Assembly (NCBI GenBank): GCA_002377855.1
Contig: DFQQ01000017.1
Span: 1 to 64,000, forward strand
Direction of reading: 5' to 3'
Source of the DNA: Acidovorax delafieldii
GTDB lineage: Bacteria; Pseudomonadota; Gammaproteobacteria; Burkholderiales; Burkholderiaceae_C
DNA: 64,000 bases
Shown here piece after piece: positions 37,675-47,700 of this stretch. A program made the translations under genes and the position numbers. Within the stretch, counting starts at the first letter, position 1; each line of letters starts with the position of its first letter. A model generated the notes under the pieces. It worked only from the letters and a program-made list of their open reading frames with translations, was not told where the DNA came from and did not search any database.

Positions 37675-38808
37675 GGCTTCCGCCCATGAGGCAAGGTGGC
37701 CGTTTCTCCCATGTCGTTCAAGCGGAAGGCGAGACTCTAACGCCTGATACATCCGCTGTGCATGAGCTACCCGACGTTTGAGCATTGACCGTCGTTCATC
37801 CAAGCTCATCGCACGCAACTCGTTAACGTGAGCCTGCATGTTGAGGAAATAGTGCTTGTAAAGCGCAGGTTGGTTAAACGTAGGCTCCACCGCCTGTGAT
37901 AGCGCGTTCTCAGCCCACTCAGTGGGGTGATATACCTGTCGCCATATTTCCGGCGCTAGTGTCCGAATGCGTTGGGCATCTTCAAACTGAACCCAGTTCA
38001 AAAGTCCAGCCAGATATATACGCGCTTTGGGCCCTCGTACAGCACCGTCGGATTCAACAAACTTGTCTTCCGAGAAGATGCGCGTGTTCTCAAATGCGCC
38101 CATCGTGATGTTGGGATCACCGATGGCAGAGTAAAGCAGGCCTTCTGTGTTCGTGTAGCCAATCGTCAGTTGTAGTCCGGTCCCCATCACCTCCCTGAAA
38201 AACCGCAAGGTCTCCCTCAAAAAGTCAGCGTCTTGTACCTGTTTGGTGTCTCGCTCAAACTCATACATGAGATAGAGCTCGTCCACTTGGTGGAAATGAG
38301 TAATCCAATCAAGGAGCATCCTACGCCAGCTGGCATGCCTAATCATGCTTGCCTTGACAGCGAGCGACAGGCATAGCGGTCTGTTGCCAGCAACGGCAAG
38401 AAATGGGTTAACCGAGAACTCCTCTTGCATCTGAAAGTACTCGGGATACATCTCCTTCAGGAAGCGGGTCGGAACTACGATCTTGCGAAAGCCCTGGTCG
38501 ATCTGGAAATCCACACAGGCCTGCGCGACTTGGGACGAGTGTTCAGCAAATGTCCCGGTTTGAAAGCCCCCTGATGCCTGCTCAGGAAAAAAAGGATAAG
38601 ACAGCAGCTTTCGCTTGCGGGAATTCGGCAGATAGAACTGAGGGTCGAAAAGCGACGCGGCCCGCGTCGCAGGAGCGAGCTTTTCGATTGTCGGCAGCGC
38701 TTGGTGAAGTGGGCTCAGTACAAGTCCGTCTCCGCACCGCTCGCTAAGAAAAGACTCAATGTTCCAGTTCGCGTTATGTCCGACCTGATGGAGCAGTCCA
38801 AGCGGCAT
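37660..38808 (-). CDS. Unrecognised 382-aa protein cotranscribed with a protein kinase
   Basis: No family is recognised. The protein has no signal peptide or membrane segment. It alternates strands and helices in a way that suggests an alpha/beta barrel: LVLSPLHQALPTIEKL, KIVVPTRFLKEMYPEYF, RPLCLSLAVKASMIR, DELYLMYEFE, LQLTIGYTNTEGLLYSAIGDPNITMGAFEN. The C-terminus is helical and basic. The ATG at 38808 is fixed by a perfect AGGAGG at 38815-38820, 14 nt after the kinase stop. It is the second gene of a two-gene unit and might be the kinase's substrate or effector, which is inference. Confidence 0.6.
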   Translation of the reverse strand: MPLGLLHQVGHNANWNIESFLSERCGDGLVLSPLHQALPTIEKLAPATRAASLFDPQFYLPNSRKRKLLSYPFFPEQASGGFQTGTFAEHSSQVAQACVDFQIDQGFRKIVVPTRFLKEMYPEYFQMQEEFSVNPFLAVAGNRPLCLSLAVKASMIRHASWRRMLLDWITHFHQVDELYLMYEFERDTKQVQDADFLRETLRFFREVMGTGLQLTIGYTNTEGLLYSAIGDPNITMGAFENTRIFSEDKFVESDGAVRGPKARIYLAGLLNWVQFEDAQRIRTLAPEIWRQVYHPTEWAENALSQAVEPTFNQPALYKHYFLNMQAHVNELRAMSLDERRSMLKRRVAHAQRMYQALESRLPLERHGRNGHLASWAEALETF

Positions 38809-38814
38809 GCCTTT

Positions 38815-38820
38815 CCTCCT
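38815..38820 (-). promoter_or_regulatory. Ribosome binding site for the 38808 start
   Basis: AGGAGG on the minus strand, 6 nt before ATG 38808. It rules out the longer in-frame start at 38847, which would overlap the kinase stop. Confidence 0.8.
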
Positions 38821-38822
38821 AA

Positions 38823-39827
38823 TTAATGGTTCTGGTTGAGGCCGCAAAGTGCCTCAAGTTGCTCAACAAAAATGTTAGGCGTGCGTTGCCGCTCAAATTG
38901 CGCCTTCTTCATGGCTCTCTCTACGAAATCGGAGAAGGACTGCGAGACTTGCACGAGTTCAGCTAACGGCTTGGGATCGTGTTTTAGAGTCGCGATCTGA
39001 ACATCTAACTGGTCCATGTCGTTATCCCAATGGAATGGATGGATACCCGACGCCAGAAGGTACATCACCACACCAATTGCAAAGAAATCCGTTTTGAAAC
39101 AGATGAGCGCGCGTTCGTCCCTAAACTGCTCTGGAGCAGCATAGCCCGGGGTTAGGGGGGCAACGAAGCCGGTTTGCGTAAGTCCTTTGGCGCCTGTCTC
39201 ACGGACCACGCCTAGGTCGATGACAACCACCTCCCCGTTTGGCCGAACAAGGATGTTCGGCGGTTTGATGTCGCGGTGCACAAACCGTTGTGGATGAACC
39301 CACAGTGGCATCAATGCGTTTGCAACTCCCAGGGCGAGCGTAGCGATACGCTTTTCATCGCCGCAGTAATGCTGCCAAATGTCCTCAAGCGGGTTCCCTT
39401 CGATGAATTCTTCGATGGTCACATAGAGCCGCTCCGCAAGCGGCTCGTCGGTTTCCGGATTGGTTTTGAACAAGTTGGCGTACAGAAGCTTCGGAAAATT
39501 GGCAGGCCTGACCGCTGCCAAGATGTCAACTTCAGCCTGAAGGCGAGCAATAGTGTTGGTGTCTGCACCAGACACCACCTTGACGACGACGTTGCCCCAT
39601 GACTCCCAGCCCCATAGGAATGGGCTGTCATCTGGATCGTCAATATCCAAAACCTCAAGACTGGCGACAGCCTCCGCTGCTCTGCGCATATCCTCAGGAA
39701 TCAAGGAATCTTGAAATCTCGCCAAGTACACAACACGCTGCCCGGAGGGTGCAAGGGCACGGTCGATGATTAGACTCGGCATGCAAACGCGCAACTCGTT
39801 TCTTAGACGCACTGAATCCGATGGCAA
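38823..39827 (-). CDS. Serine/threonine protein kinase
   Basis: A 334-aa eukaryote-like kinase without membrane segments. Key residues are present: Lys83 in VVVKVV, Glu99 in the C helix, HRD 184-186 with Lys188 and Asn191 (HRDIKPPNILV), the Mg-binding DLG at 204-206 in place of DFG, and GYAAPEQF of the activation segment. There is no PASTA or other sensor domain, only a short C-terminal helical tail. The start may be ATG 39827 or ATG 39782. It is upstream of the unknown 382-aa gene on the same strand and both are probably one operon. Kinases of this kind occur in bacterial immunity loci, but no function is shown here. Confidence 0.85.
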   Translation of the reverse strand: MPSDSVRLRNELRVCMPSLIIDRALAPSGQRVVYLARFQDSLIPEDMRRAAEAVASLEVLDIDDPDDSPFLWGWESWGNVVVKVVSGADTNTIARLQAEVDILAAVRPANFPKLLYANLFKTNPETDEPLAERLYVTIEEFIEGNPLEDIWQHYCGDEKRIATLALGVANALMPLWVHPQRFVHRDIKPPNILVRPNGEVVVIDLGVVRETGAKGLTQTGFVAPLTPGYAAPEQFRDERALICFKTDFFAIGVVMYLLASGIHPFHWDNDMDQLDVQIATLKHDPKPLAELVQVSQSFSDFVERAMKKAQFERQRTPNIFVEQLEALCGLNQNH

Positions 39828-40003
39828 TGGAGCCCTCCCTAGCCTTGATCGTTTATCGTCGCCCCGGCGGATAGCCCGAAGCTACGTTACGAAAGATAAC
39901 AGACAAGCCGCATTGGTGGCTATTAAACAAGTGCCGAGCTGACCGCTGATACCACCGAAAATGCGACGGTCATGATGATTGGTGGGTGTAAGAAATTGAT
40001 CCA

Positions 40004-41005
40004 TCACAGCAAACTCGGAATCTTCCTCCGCGCGACAGGGCGGATGTACTTGGCCAAGGTCACGTCAGACTTGTGCCCAGTCTGCTCTCGTATCTGCCAC
40101 GGCTGCAGTCCCTTCTCCGCTGCGCTTGTGCAATAGCCAGCCCTCAAGCTATGGCCGCTGACTTTCTTCGCGTCCCCGCCAACACGCTCCACAGACGCCT
40201 TCACCACTAGCGCCACGGACTGCGCGGACAAACCCAGCCGTGCAACGCGGTCATGGCGGCTGACGGCACGAAACACAAACCCCTCATTGATCCCCGAAAC
40301 TTCCAGCCAACGCGCGAGGGCTTGGACTGGACAACGCTCTCCACTGGCATGCGGGATGAACACCGTACGACCATGGCCTTCTTGATCGGTCTTGCTAGAT
40401 GGCAAGAAAATCTCCACCCCATTGGCCAGATAGGTCAGATGCTCCACTTGTACCGACACAAGCTCAGACCTGCGCATGGCTGAAGCAAAGCCAACGAGCA
40501 GCAGTGCACGATCACGCGCTGCTTTGACTGGCTTCTTCTGCTGGTCGATCATGACCAGCGCCGCCAGCAGATCATCTTTGATCATTGGCTGAACTTGCCG
40601 CTGCTTGGTGCCAAGCGTTCGGCGAATGCCTTGCATGACGCGCTTCACCGTCTCACTCCGGGCCGGAGATTCCATAGATTTTTCGAGATGAGCCTTGTGG
40701 ATCGCGGTCACCCGTCGCTCCAAGGTCGCTACCGACAATTTTTCCGCGCACCGGGCCAGGTACTCGGCAAGAGCCGCCGGGCTGGCCGGAACACTCCCGC
40801 CACTGGCAAAAAAATGCTTCAAATCAGAGGCATATGCACGCTTCGTAGCCGCTGACTGACTGGCCGCGATGAACAGCTCGGCGGTGGCCGAAAAACCGCT
40901 CAGAACGCCCTCTGGCGGCATTTGCAGTGTGCGGTTGGACGTGGTGGTGGTGCGAGCAGACAAAGCTGCGCCAGCGCCCTCCTGCGGAGTGCGAATTTTC
41001 TTCAT
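40004..41005 (-). CDS. Second tyrosine recombinase
   Basis: A 333-aa recombinase unrelated to the integrase at 34897. A SAM-like N-terminal core-binding domain (SAATKRAYASDLKHFFASGG...) precedes the catalytic domain with Arg in FASAMRRSELVSV, HSLRAGYCTSAAEKG and TGHKSDVTLAKYIR (His and nucleophile Tyr). The start at ATG 41005 is favoured over one 48 nt upstream. It lies between the defence-like operon and the kinase unit on the same strand. It may mark a separate integration event or mobilise the operon next to it. Confidence 0.9.
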   Translation of the reverse strand: MKKIRTPQEGAGAALSARTTTTSNRTLQMPPEGVLSGFSATAELFIAASQSAATKRAYASDLKHFFASGGSVPASPAALAEYLARCAEKLSVATLERRVTAIHKAHLEKSMESPARSETVKRVMQGIRRTLGTKQRQVQPMIKDDLLAALVMIDQQKKPVKAARDRALLLVGFASAMRRSELVSVQVEHLTYLANGVEIFLPSSKTDQEGHGRTVFIPHASGERCPVQALARWLEVSGINEGFVFRAVSRHDRVARLGLSAQSVALVVKASVERVGGDAKKVSGHSLRAGYCTSAAEKGLQPWQIREQTGHKSDVTLAKYIRPVARRKIPSLL

Positions 41006-41039
41006 GGTGAGTCCTATGGACGGGTTGGAAAAACAATAA

Positions 41040-41066
41040 AAAACGGCCCGCAAATGGGGCCGTTTT
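41040..41066. terminator. Hairpin between the SNF2 gene and the second recombinase
   Basis: AAAACGGCCC-gcaaatg-GGGCCGTTTT, a 10-bp perfect stem. With A runs on one side and T on the other it could terminate on either strand. It probably ends readthrough from the operon at 41420-52646. Confidence 0.65.
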
Positions 41067-41419
41067 GGTGGTCATCTGGCAGTCGATAACTGTGTCTTAT
41101 CACTACCTTGGACTGGAGAAAAAATATCCCTACGATATATAAATTGCAAACAAAGAGCCAGGCACTCCGAATTTATTATCACAGAGACCGATGTAACTCT
41201 TCGATTGGTTAAAATATTACCCTAACAAAACTCGTTAACGCTCACGAAGTTGTCATTCTTCATAATTTCAAATAAAAGCGGGACATAAAATTAACGATAA
41301 GGCCTGCTTTAAATATCGTTACAGCAAATATGGCCGGATTATCTCATAAAAACCCAGTCTGCCAATCGCGGAAATTTATTTCAAACCAATAAATATAAAA
41401 ACGTCAAGCTCTACTCGTA
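41067..41419. other. AT-rich intergenic stretch
   Basis: 353 bp, distinctly AT-rich compared with both sides, with no open frame, tRNA or clear hairpin. It could hold a recombinase attachment site or a promoter for the recombinase gene. I see no decisive motif. Confidence 0.5.
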
Positions 41420-44197
41420 TCATTTTCCTTGACACAAAATTTCAACATAACCGATGAGCTCTGCCGAGTAGCTACCATCGCCATTCGCAGTTCCTTTATG
41501 CTTTAGCTCCCGCTGCAACGTGGGCTCGACGGCGCGCGCGAACATCCCCAACCTCTGCTCTGCCGAAAACTTCGGCAAGGCCACCGGTGCCTGCAAGTAG
41601 CTCTCGCACTTGCGTTCAATGGCAGGCGCGCGCGTACCGTCTTCCTTGACGGCGATGGGCTGCACGACGAGGCGCCGGTCTCCACTCTTGCCGGATGTCT
41701 CAACCATCCAGATGGACAGCAGCACAGGTTCATCGACATCGGCCAGCACCGCCAAACCCACATCTTCGGGCGGCACGCTGCGCCAGCGCCCAAGCTCCTC
41801 CTGCACCAACGGGTGATCCAGACCCATCAGCTCAAGGGAATCGTTGCCGGTGGCCGTCTCGCGGTTCAAGGTGAACCGCGCGCGGCGGGCACCATCGACG
41901 TTCACCAAGTCATAGGTTTCGTCGTCCACCTTGACTAGCCGCTGCTGCCGATCCGCCACGGCCGCAGACATGAACCGCACCAGGCGATCCAAGCTCGACG
42001 ACACGTCAGAGAAAGGCTTGTAGTCGTCAAGGCTGAATCCTTCGAGGTCTTGGAAGAGTTCAAACACCACCTGCCGCGCCTCGCGTGAGTTGGAAAGCGC
42101 CGCCTCCAGCTCAACTTGCGTCCGCTTCAATTCGGGGTCCGACAACGCCTCCTGATACAGCCGGTCATAGTTCAACCGCTCCGACAGCTGCCCCAGAATC
42201 TGCGCGCGCAGGTCTTCGGCAACGTTGCCCTGGTCATCGACCTTGCCGACCGTGCGAGCAATCTCGGTCAGCTTTTCATCCAGCAGCATGAAGATGCGGC
42301 CTTCGATGGTGTCTGACAGCACAAGGTTGTAGACCTGCGCGGTGTGGTTCTGCCCGTAACGGTGGATACGACCAATGCGCTGCTCCACATCCATTGGGTT
42401 CCACGGCAGGTCGAAGTTGAACAGGATGCGCGCGAACTGAAGGTTGATACCTTCTCGCCCAGCCGCCGTGCACACCAAGACGCGCGGGCCATCCTTCTGC
42501 CGGAAGCGCCGTTCTGCCGCCACCTTGGCACCATGGTCACCGCCGCGCAGCACCACCACACCCTGGCCTGGGAAGGTCTGGTCAATCTCGCGGGCGATCA
42601 AGTCCACCGTGCCGAGGTAGGTAGCGAACACCACAATCTTTTCGCTCGGGTCTTGCCGCCACAAGGTGCCCAAGCCATCCAACAGCTTCTGCGCCTTCGT
42701 CTCGCGCTGCTGCGGGAATATCTTGAGCAGGTCTCCTATGCGTAACCGCTCTTCGGGCAAGTGCAGTTCAACGACCGCAGATGCGGCCTCCTCGGCGTGC
42801 GCTGCCGAATACTCGCTGCCATACGGGTCCGACGCCAGCTCAAGCGCCTCCTCGTCCAGCTTCTTGACCAGCCGGTACTTCAGGTCAGCGATGACTCGGT
42901 CCACCTCACTGCGGCCAATCGGATCGCGCGCCAAGCCGAACTCGTCGTGGATCAGCTCTCTGGCTTCGTCTGTCAGCCTCTCCCGGCCTTCAATGTCCAG
43001 GTCTTTGTCACGCAGCAAGGCCTCGTGCAAGGTCAGCATCAGCAGTCGTCGCTTCAACGTGCGCTTGACGGCCGCAAAGCTCGATGCAGCAATCTTCTGG
43101 AAGATCGCCATCAGGAATCCGAGCGCCTGCCCTTTACTGCCCTGGCGCCGCGCCAGGTTGAAACCATCTTCAAGGTACTCGCGCAGCTTTTCGTAGAACA
43201 GCCGCTCCTCCGCACACATCAGGAAGGATTCGGTGTGAACCCACCGCCGCGCGAACAGCGGTGAGCCATCGGGTTGGCATGCGTCCGCCTTGGTGCGGCG
43301 GAACATCACCGTGTTCAGGCGGTGCCGGTTTTCCAGCATCTCTTCCGGGCTGCCGAACAGCGTCGGGTTGAGCAACTGCGCCAGCATCCAGAACTGGAAG
43401 TGATTACCTTGGTGCGGTGTGGCCGACAACAGCATCAGGTCACGCGAATGGTCCTTCAGCGCCTCGGCCAGCTTGTAGTTCTCGGTCTTGCGTACCTTGC
43501 CGCCGTTGCGGTACGCGGTCAGATGGTGGGCTTCATCGAACACCACCAAGTCCCAACGCGGTGCATCGAGCAGCCGCTTGATACGCGTGGGGCGCTTCAG
43601 GGTGTCAATGCTGGCGATCAGGCGGTCATGCTTGGCAAACGCATTGGTCTTGCGGTCGGTGATATCACCCTCAGAGCCGAACACCTCGAAGTCAAGGTTG
43701 AACACCTCGTTCAATTCGCGGTGCCAGTTGTGCACCAGACCGGCAGGCACAACCATCAAAGCGCGGTTCAGCTCGCCTCGGCTGGCCAGCTCGCGCAAGA
43801 TCAGCGCGGTCTCAATGGTCTTGCCTAGGCCCACCTCGTCGGCGATGAGATAGCGCCGGGGAGATGCGGTGGCAATCCGGTGAGTCAACACCACCTGATG
43901 CGGCAGCAGGTCGATCTTGGCGGAGGTCAGCGCCGATGCGCTCTCCATGACCGGCAGCGCATGCGCCTCGTAGGACAGCCATGCCTTGCGCGCGCGATCC
44001 TCGCCGCCATCGACGGCACGCAAGATGCGCTCGGTGCGTGACAGCTGGCGGCGCACCGCCGCGACAGGAACGCGGCGCTCGCCGATGCTGAAGAACGCCC
44101 GCAGGTATCCGTCACGGGCGGGGTCGAGAACGACGCCAGAGCCAAACTCGTGATGGCTGATCCGCTCGCCGGGTTGAAACTGAAGCTCCTTATCCAC
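41420..44197 (-). CDS. SNF2-family helicase (defence operon, last gene)
   Basis: A 925-aa superfamily 2 DNA translocase. Walker A is ADEVGLGKT (residues 119-127), Walker B VVFDEAHH, motif III LMLLSATPHQGN, and the second RecA domain carries VLVCTAAGREGINLQ and the arginine-finger motif QRIGRIHRYGQ. The N-terminus has a small beta-rich region (HHEFGSGVVLDPARDGYLRAFF). The C-terminal third is unrecognised. This is the RapA/COG0553 type found as BrxHII in type 3 BREX and as DrmD in class 1 DISARM. It lies 9 nt after the preceding small gene and is the last gene of the six-gene operon. Confidence 0.9.
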   Translation of the reverse strand: MDKELQFQPGERISHHEFGSGVVLDPARDGYLRAFFSIGERRVPVAAVRRQLSRTERILRAVDGGEDRARKAWLSYEAHALPVMESASALTSAKIDLLPHQVVLTHRIATASPRRYLIADEVGLGKTIETALILRELASRGELNRALMVVPAGLVHNWHRELNEVFNLDFEVFGSEGDITDRKTNAFAKHDRLIASIDTLKRPTRIKRLLDAPRWDLVVFDEAHHLTAYRNGGKVRKTENYKLAEALKDHSRDLMLLSATPHQGNHFQFWMLAQLLNPTLFGSPEEMLENRHRLNTVMFRRTKADACQPDGSPLFARRWVHTESFLMCAEERLFYEKLREYLEDGFNLARRQGSKGQALGFLMAIFQKIAASSFAAVKRTLKRRLLMLTLHEALLRDKDLDIEGRERLTDEARELIHDEFGLARDPIGRSEVDRVIADLKYRLVKKLDEEALELASDPYGSEYSAAHAEEAASAVVELHLPEERLRIGDLLKIFPQQRETKAQKLLDGLGTLWRQDPSEKIVVFATYLGTVDLIAREIDQTFPGQGVVVLRGGDHGAKVAAERRFRQKDGPRVLVCTAAGREGINLQFARILFNFDLPWNPMDVEQRIGRIHRYGQNHTAQVYNLVLSDTIEGRIFMLLDEKLTEIARTVGKVDDQGNVAEDLRAQILGQLSERLNYDRLYQEALSDPELKRTQVELEAALSNSREARQVVFELFQDLEGFSLDDYKPFSDVSSSLDRLVRFMSAAVADRQQRLVKVDDETYDLVNVDGARRARFTLNRETATGNDSLELMGLDHPLVQEELGRWRSVPPEDVGLAVLADVDEPVLLSIWMVETSGKSGDRRLVVQPIAVKEDGTRAPAIERKCESYLQAPVALPKFSAEQRLGMFARAVEPTLQRELKHKGTANGDGSYSAELIGYVEILCQGK

Positions 44198-44206
44198 GCG
44201 CAGACC

Positions 44207-44707
44207 TCATGTGATCCGCAGGTGGAAAAGACCCGCAGCCTTGGCCCCTTCGCGCAGCAAGATTTCTTGCGGGTACTCGTTGGCCTCGCCCCAAAGGATG
44301 CGGCCGAAGGCCAACAGGCTTTCACTGTGGGGCGCAGCACAGCGCCACTCGATGGAATCAGTAGCCGGGTTGAGCTTAATGCGGCCTTGACCTGCTGGCA
44401 GCCAGAAAATCAGCGCCGCCTCGCCCTCGTAATAGGCTTGGAATGAGAGGATGGCGTCCTTGATGGCATCGCCCAACCAGGCTTCCGCATCTTCCGGCGT
44501 CAGCAGATCAAGACTGGCCTCCAGCCCAGCCACCACCACCGTGTTGTTGCCATTGCTCGGCAGGTCGTCAGGCCAATTGCCAACCGCCTGCAAAAACTGC
44601 CGCAGGCTCCAGACTTGCCCAGCCTCGCAAACTTGGTTGCGGGCCTCTTCGTCCCACACCCAACTAGTGCCCCGCCGTTGCCAGACGGTATCGAGGGTTT
44701 GCTTCAT
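44207..44707 (-). CDS. Unknown 166-aa protein of the defence operon
   Basis: Not recognised. It is a soluble protein with no membrane segment, rich in Trp and acidic residues. It has a central helix around GLEASLDLLTPEDAEAWLGDAI and a beta-rich C-terminal part (EGEAALIFWLPAGQGRIKLN, LLAFGRILWGEANEYPQEILLRE). ATG 44707 overlaps the methylase stop by 4 nt, so it is translationally coupled to the methylase. It may be a partner of the methylase or of the helicase that follows 9 nt later; this is inference. Confidence 0.75.
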   Translation of the reverse strand: MKQTLDTVWQRRGTSWVWDEEARNQVCEAGQVWSLRQFLQAVGNWPDDLPSNGNNTVVVAGLEASLDLLTPEDAEAWLGDAIKDAILSFQAYYEGEAALIFWLPAGQGRIKLNPATDSIEWRCAAPHSESLLAFGRILWGEANEYPQEILLREGAKAAGLFHLRIT

Positions 44708-47700
44708 ACCTCGTACTCCTCGAACAGCGAAGTCTGTTGCGGCATGGCCGTCTGCGTCGCAGCCCAAGCGTTGTAGATGGACACCGCACGCGAGGCCGCA
44801 TTGCGATTTTCCTGATCGGGACCGTGCCGATGCAGCCACTCCAGCAAGGGCTTCAAGGCCACGTGCGGCTTGAAGTTTTCGTTCTTCAGCGTGTCAGCCG
44901 CATTGATGCCACTGCCGTCGAAGCAGGCACCAACCAGCACCAGTGCCTGATCCAGATCGGAGGTCAGCCGACGCTTGTGCTTGCCAGACCACTCACGAGC
45001 GAAGTCCAGCGGCTTCACGCGCGTGAAAACCTTGCTCTTCTCAGAACACCATCCGCGCTGCTCGAATTCATCGGGCGTCGTGATGGAACCCTTCAGGAAC
45101 TTCTGCAGCTGGTCGCGCTTCATCTCTGTGGCACTGCCGAAGGTACGAAGAAACTGGCGCGTGATCGGCTCGGCGTTGACCGGCGGCGGCTCCTTACCCT
45201 TGTCAGCATCCTCGTCGATGAGCTGATTGATACCGATCAACGCCTCCTTGACGGAGATCGTGCGTCCTTCGTCAACGTAGACCTTGCCGTAGTGCCGAGA
45301 GAAGTACTCCAACGCCTTGCCGCGCCGGATCACCTGAATGTCCGCCGCTGGCAGACCTTCCTTCGCATGGTTTTCGAGCATGGCCTGTAGCTGGCGCACA
45401 TCAGCCATTACCTCACGGCGCATGCGACCCCAGCTAACCGGCTTGGGCTCCTCTGTGCGCTTGCGACAGACGTGGATGACGTCGTACTCGATTTTTTGCG
45501 CACCGAATTCAGCGTTGTCACCTTTAGTTTCGTCAGATCGAATTGGGTAAGTCGCTTCTAGGTAGTAGCCCGCATCGAACAGGGACTCAAGCACGGCCAC
45601 CCACGGCTCATCCTCACTATGGTGAAAGGTGAAGGCGAGGATGCCGCTTGGCTTCAAAAGGCGATGCGCCTCGCGCCAGCATTGCGTTAACAGCCTTTGA
45701 TAGAAACCGTTTGAGTCTTCTGGCTCGCGAAAGCTGTTAGCAACGGCTTCCAGCGACTTTGGGGTGTATTCCGCCTCGAAAATGTCAGGGTACTTGCCTT
45801 TAAGTGCCAGACGCAGCCAGACATAAAAAAAGTCGGCAAGCTCGGAATATTGCAAAAGGTCGCCGAACGGCGGATCAGTGATGACTAAGTCTAGGCTTGC
45901 TGTTTCAAGCTCGTGAAGATCGGTAGATGAGCCTTGACGAACATCCACATTCAATACTGGATCGCCCGGCTTGACCTTCTCACTTTTCCCACTCATCCTT
46001 TCAGCCAGAGCTGGGTCTTGGCGGCTAAGACTTTCTACGCTGACAACTTCCCAAGGATCAATTGCCCATTCTCGACCTTCGAGAACTCCCTCTGAGCTGG
46101 ACGCCCAGTTACCACGACCCAGGTCAGGGAATACGCAATTCTCAACCACCGTTAACTTCGGGTGGTAGTTACTGTTCGAGAACATCGGCTCTGGCGTGTC
46201 TCGCTGTGGATTCCAAAAACTAAACAAGCACTGGTTGCGCAAATATTGCTGAAAAGCACCTAGAACGTACTCGCGCGTGGCCCAGTCATAGTCTCCTATA
46301 TTGACGATTGCCTTAAGCAACTGCGCATGCACCAAAAGCTGGCGGGCGCTAAACATGTCAGACCATTTCTTGTAGCCATGACCGTTGGCTATCAAATCCT
46401 TAACCACGGCACGCAGGCTTGGTGGAATGTCTGATTGTGGCCAATAGTCTTTGAGATCGGCCTCCTTACGTACTTCCCATTCAGCTAGGGCTGCGTCGTA
46501 CTGCTTGGCATGCGTGATATCGAACGCCGCGAAGAAGCGGCCACTATAGGGCTTTCCTGACGTATCGCGCTTTGGAGCGTAGCCCTGAACCGCATAGGCG
46601 CCAAAAGGCGCAGTTTTTTCTGTTGGTCGCAATGCTGAGATGATGTCCTGAGTGGTACCGCATTGCGCACAAGTAAATTTTCCATTGCCAGCCTTGTTGG
46701 CGCGATCTGTCGGAAAGGTGGTTTTCGTTTCAGGGCACGTCACTTCTTCCGGCAATTTGCCGCGCACTTCCAGCAATCGAATTTTCGACGCGCGCTCATG
46801 ATCCCAGCGCGCTGTCGTCGCAACATCATCCTGCGCCGACCCACCATATGGCTGGTTATTTGAATCCTGCTTGGGCGAACCGACCAGCCACTGTGGATGC
46901 ACCAGAAGGCTCAACTCGACCTTCTTGTTCGCACCTTTGCCGAGTTTGATTTGGCCCCGGTCACCAACAATAACCAATCCATCTTTAGGGTGGGTATGGG
47001 CGGCGGCGTTATGTGTGCAGTGCGGACAGGTTACGCCCTGCGCAGGATCAAGTACCGCATAGGGCTGTTCCGAGGACACAACAAACAAAGGCACATCGGG
47101 CGCCATACGCGCGGCCTCAGCTTCAATATGAAATTTAGCACCACAGTTGCCGCAGGAGTGTTCCCAGTGCTTGACAGTGATTGTCTTCACGGCGATTACT
47201 GGACTGCTCATGATCGGTGTACGGTGGCCGCAGCCCGTCACTTGACACGGGCCATGCTTAGCCCAGAAGGTGTAGATGACTTCCGGACCTTCGTAGCGGT
47301 ATTCCTTCCTCTGCTCACGCGGGATGGTCAGCGGATCGAAGTCCGCAGGCATCACCTTTTTTGTCAGGAGATGTGTCCACGTGCCCTTTTCCCCTTCTGG
47401 ACCGTCGCAGTAGTAATACGGCATGATCTGAGGCTTGACCTCCGCCTCGATGTCAGCGAGCAGGCGCTTCACCTCGTCCAGATCAACATTCGCCAGCTCT
47501 TGTTTGACCACGAACCACGCAACCGGGTTCAGATCATTGCCGACCATCTGCATCCCAAGGCGTGAGCCTTCCACCAGCGTAGTGCCACCGCCCATGAAGA
47601 TGTCGGCCACCTTCAGATGCTTGAAAGCACCCTTTTTCTGGTGGTTGGCGTAATAGTTGTCCCACACCAGCTTGGCGGCGTGCGACTTGTCTTCCGGCGC

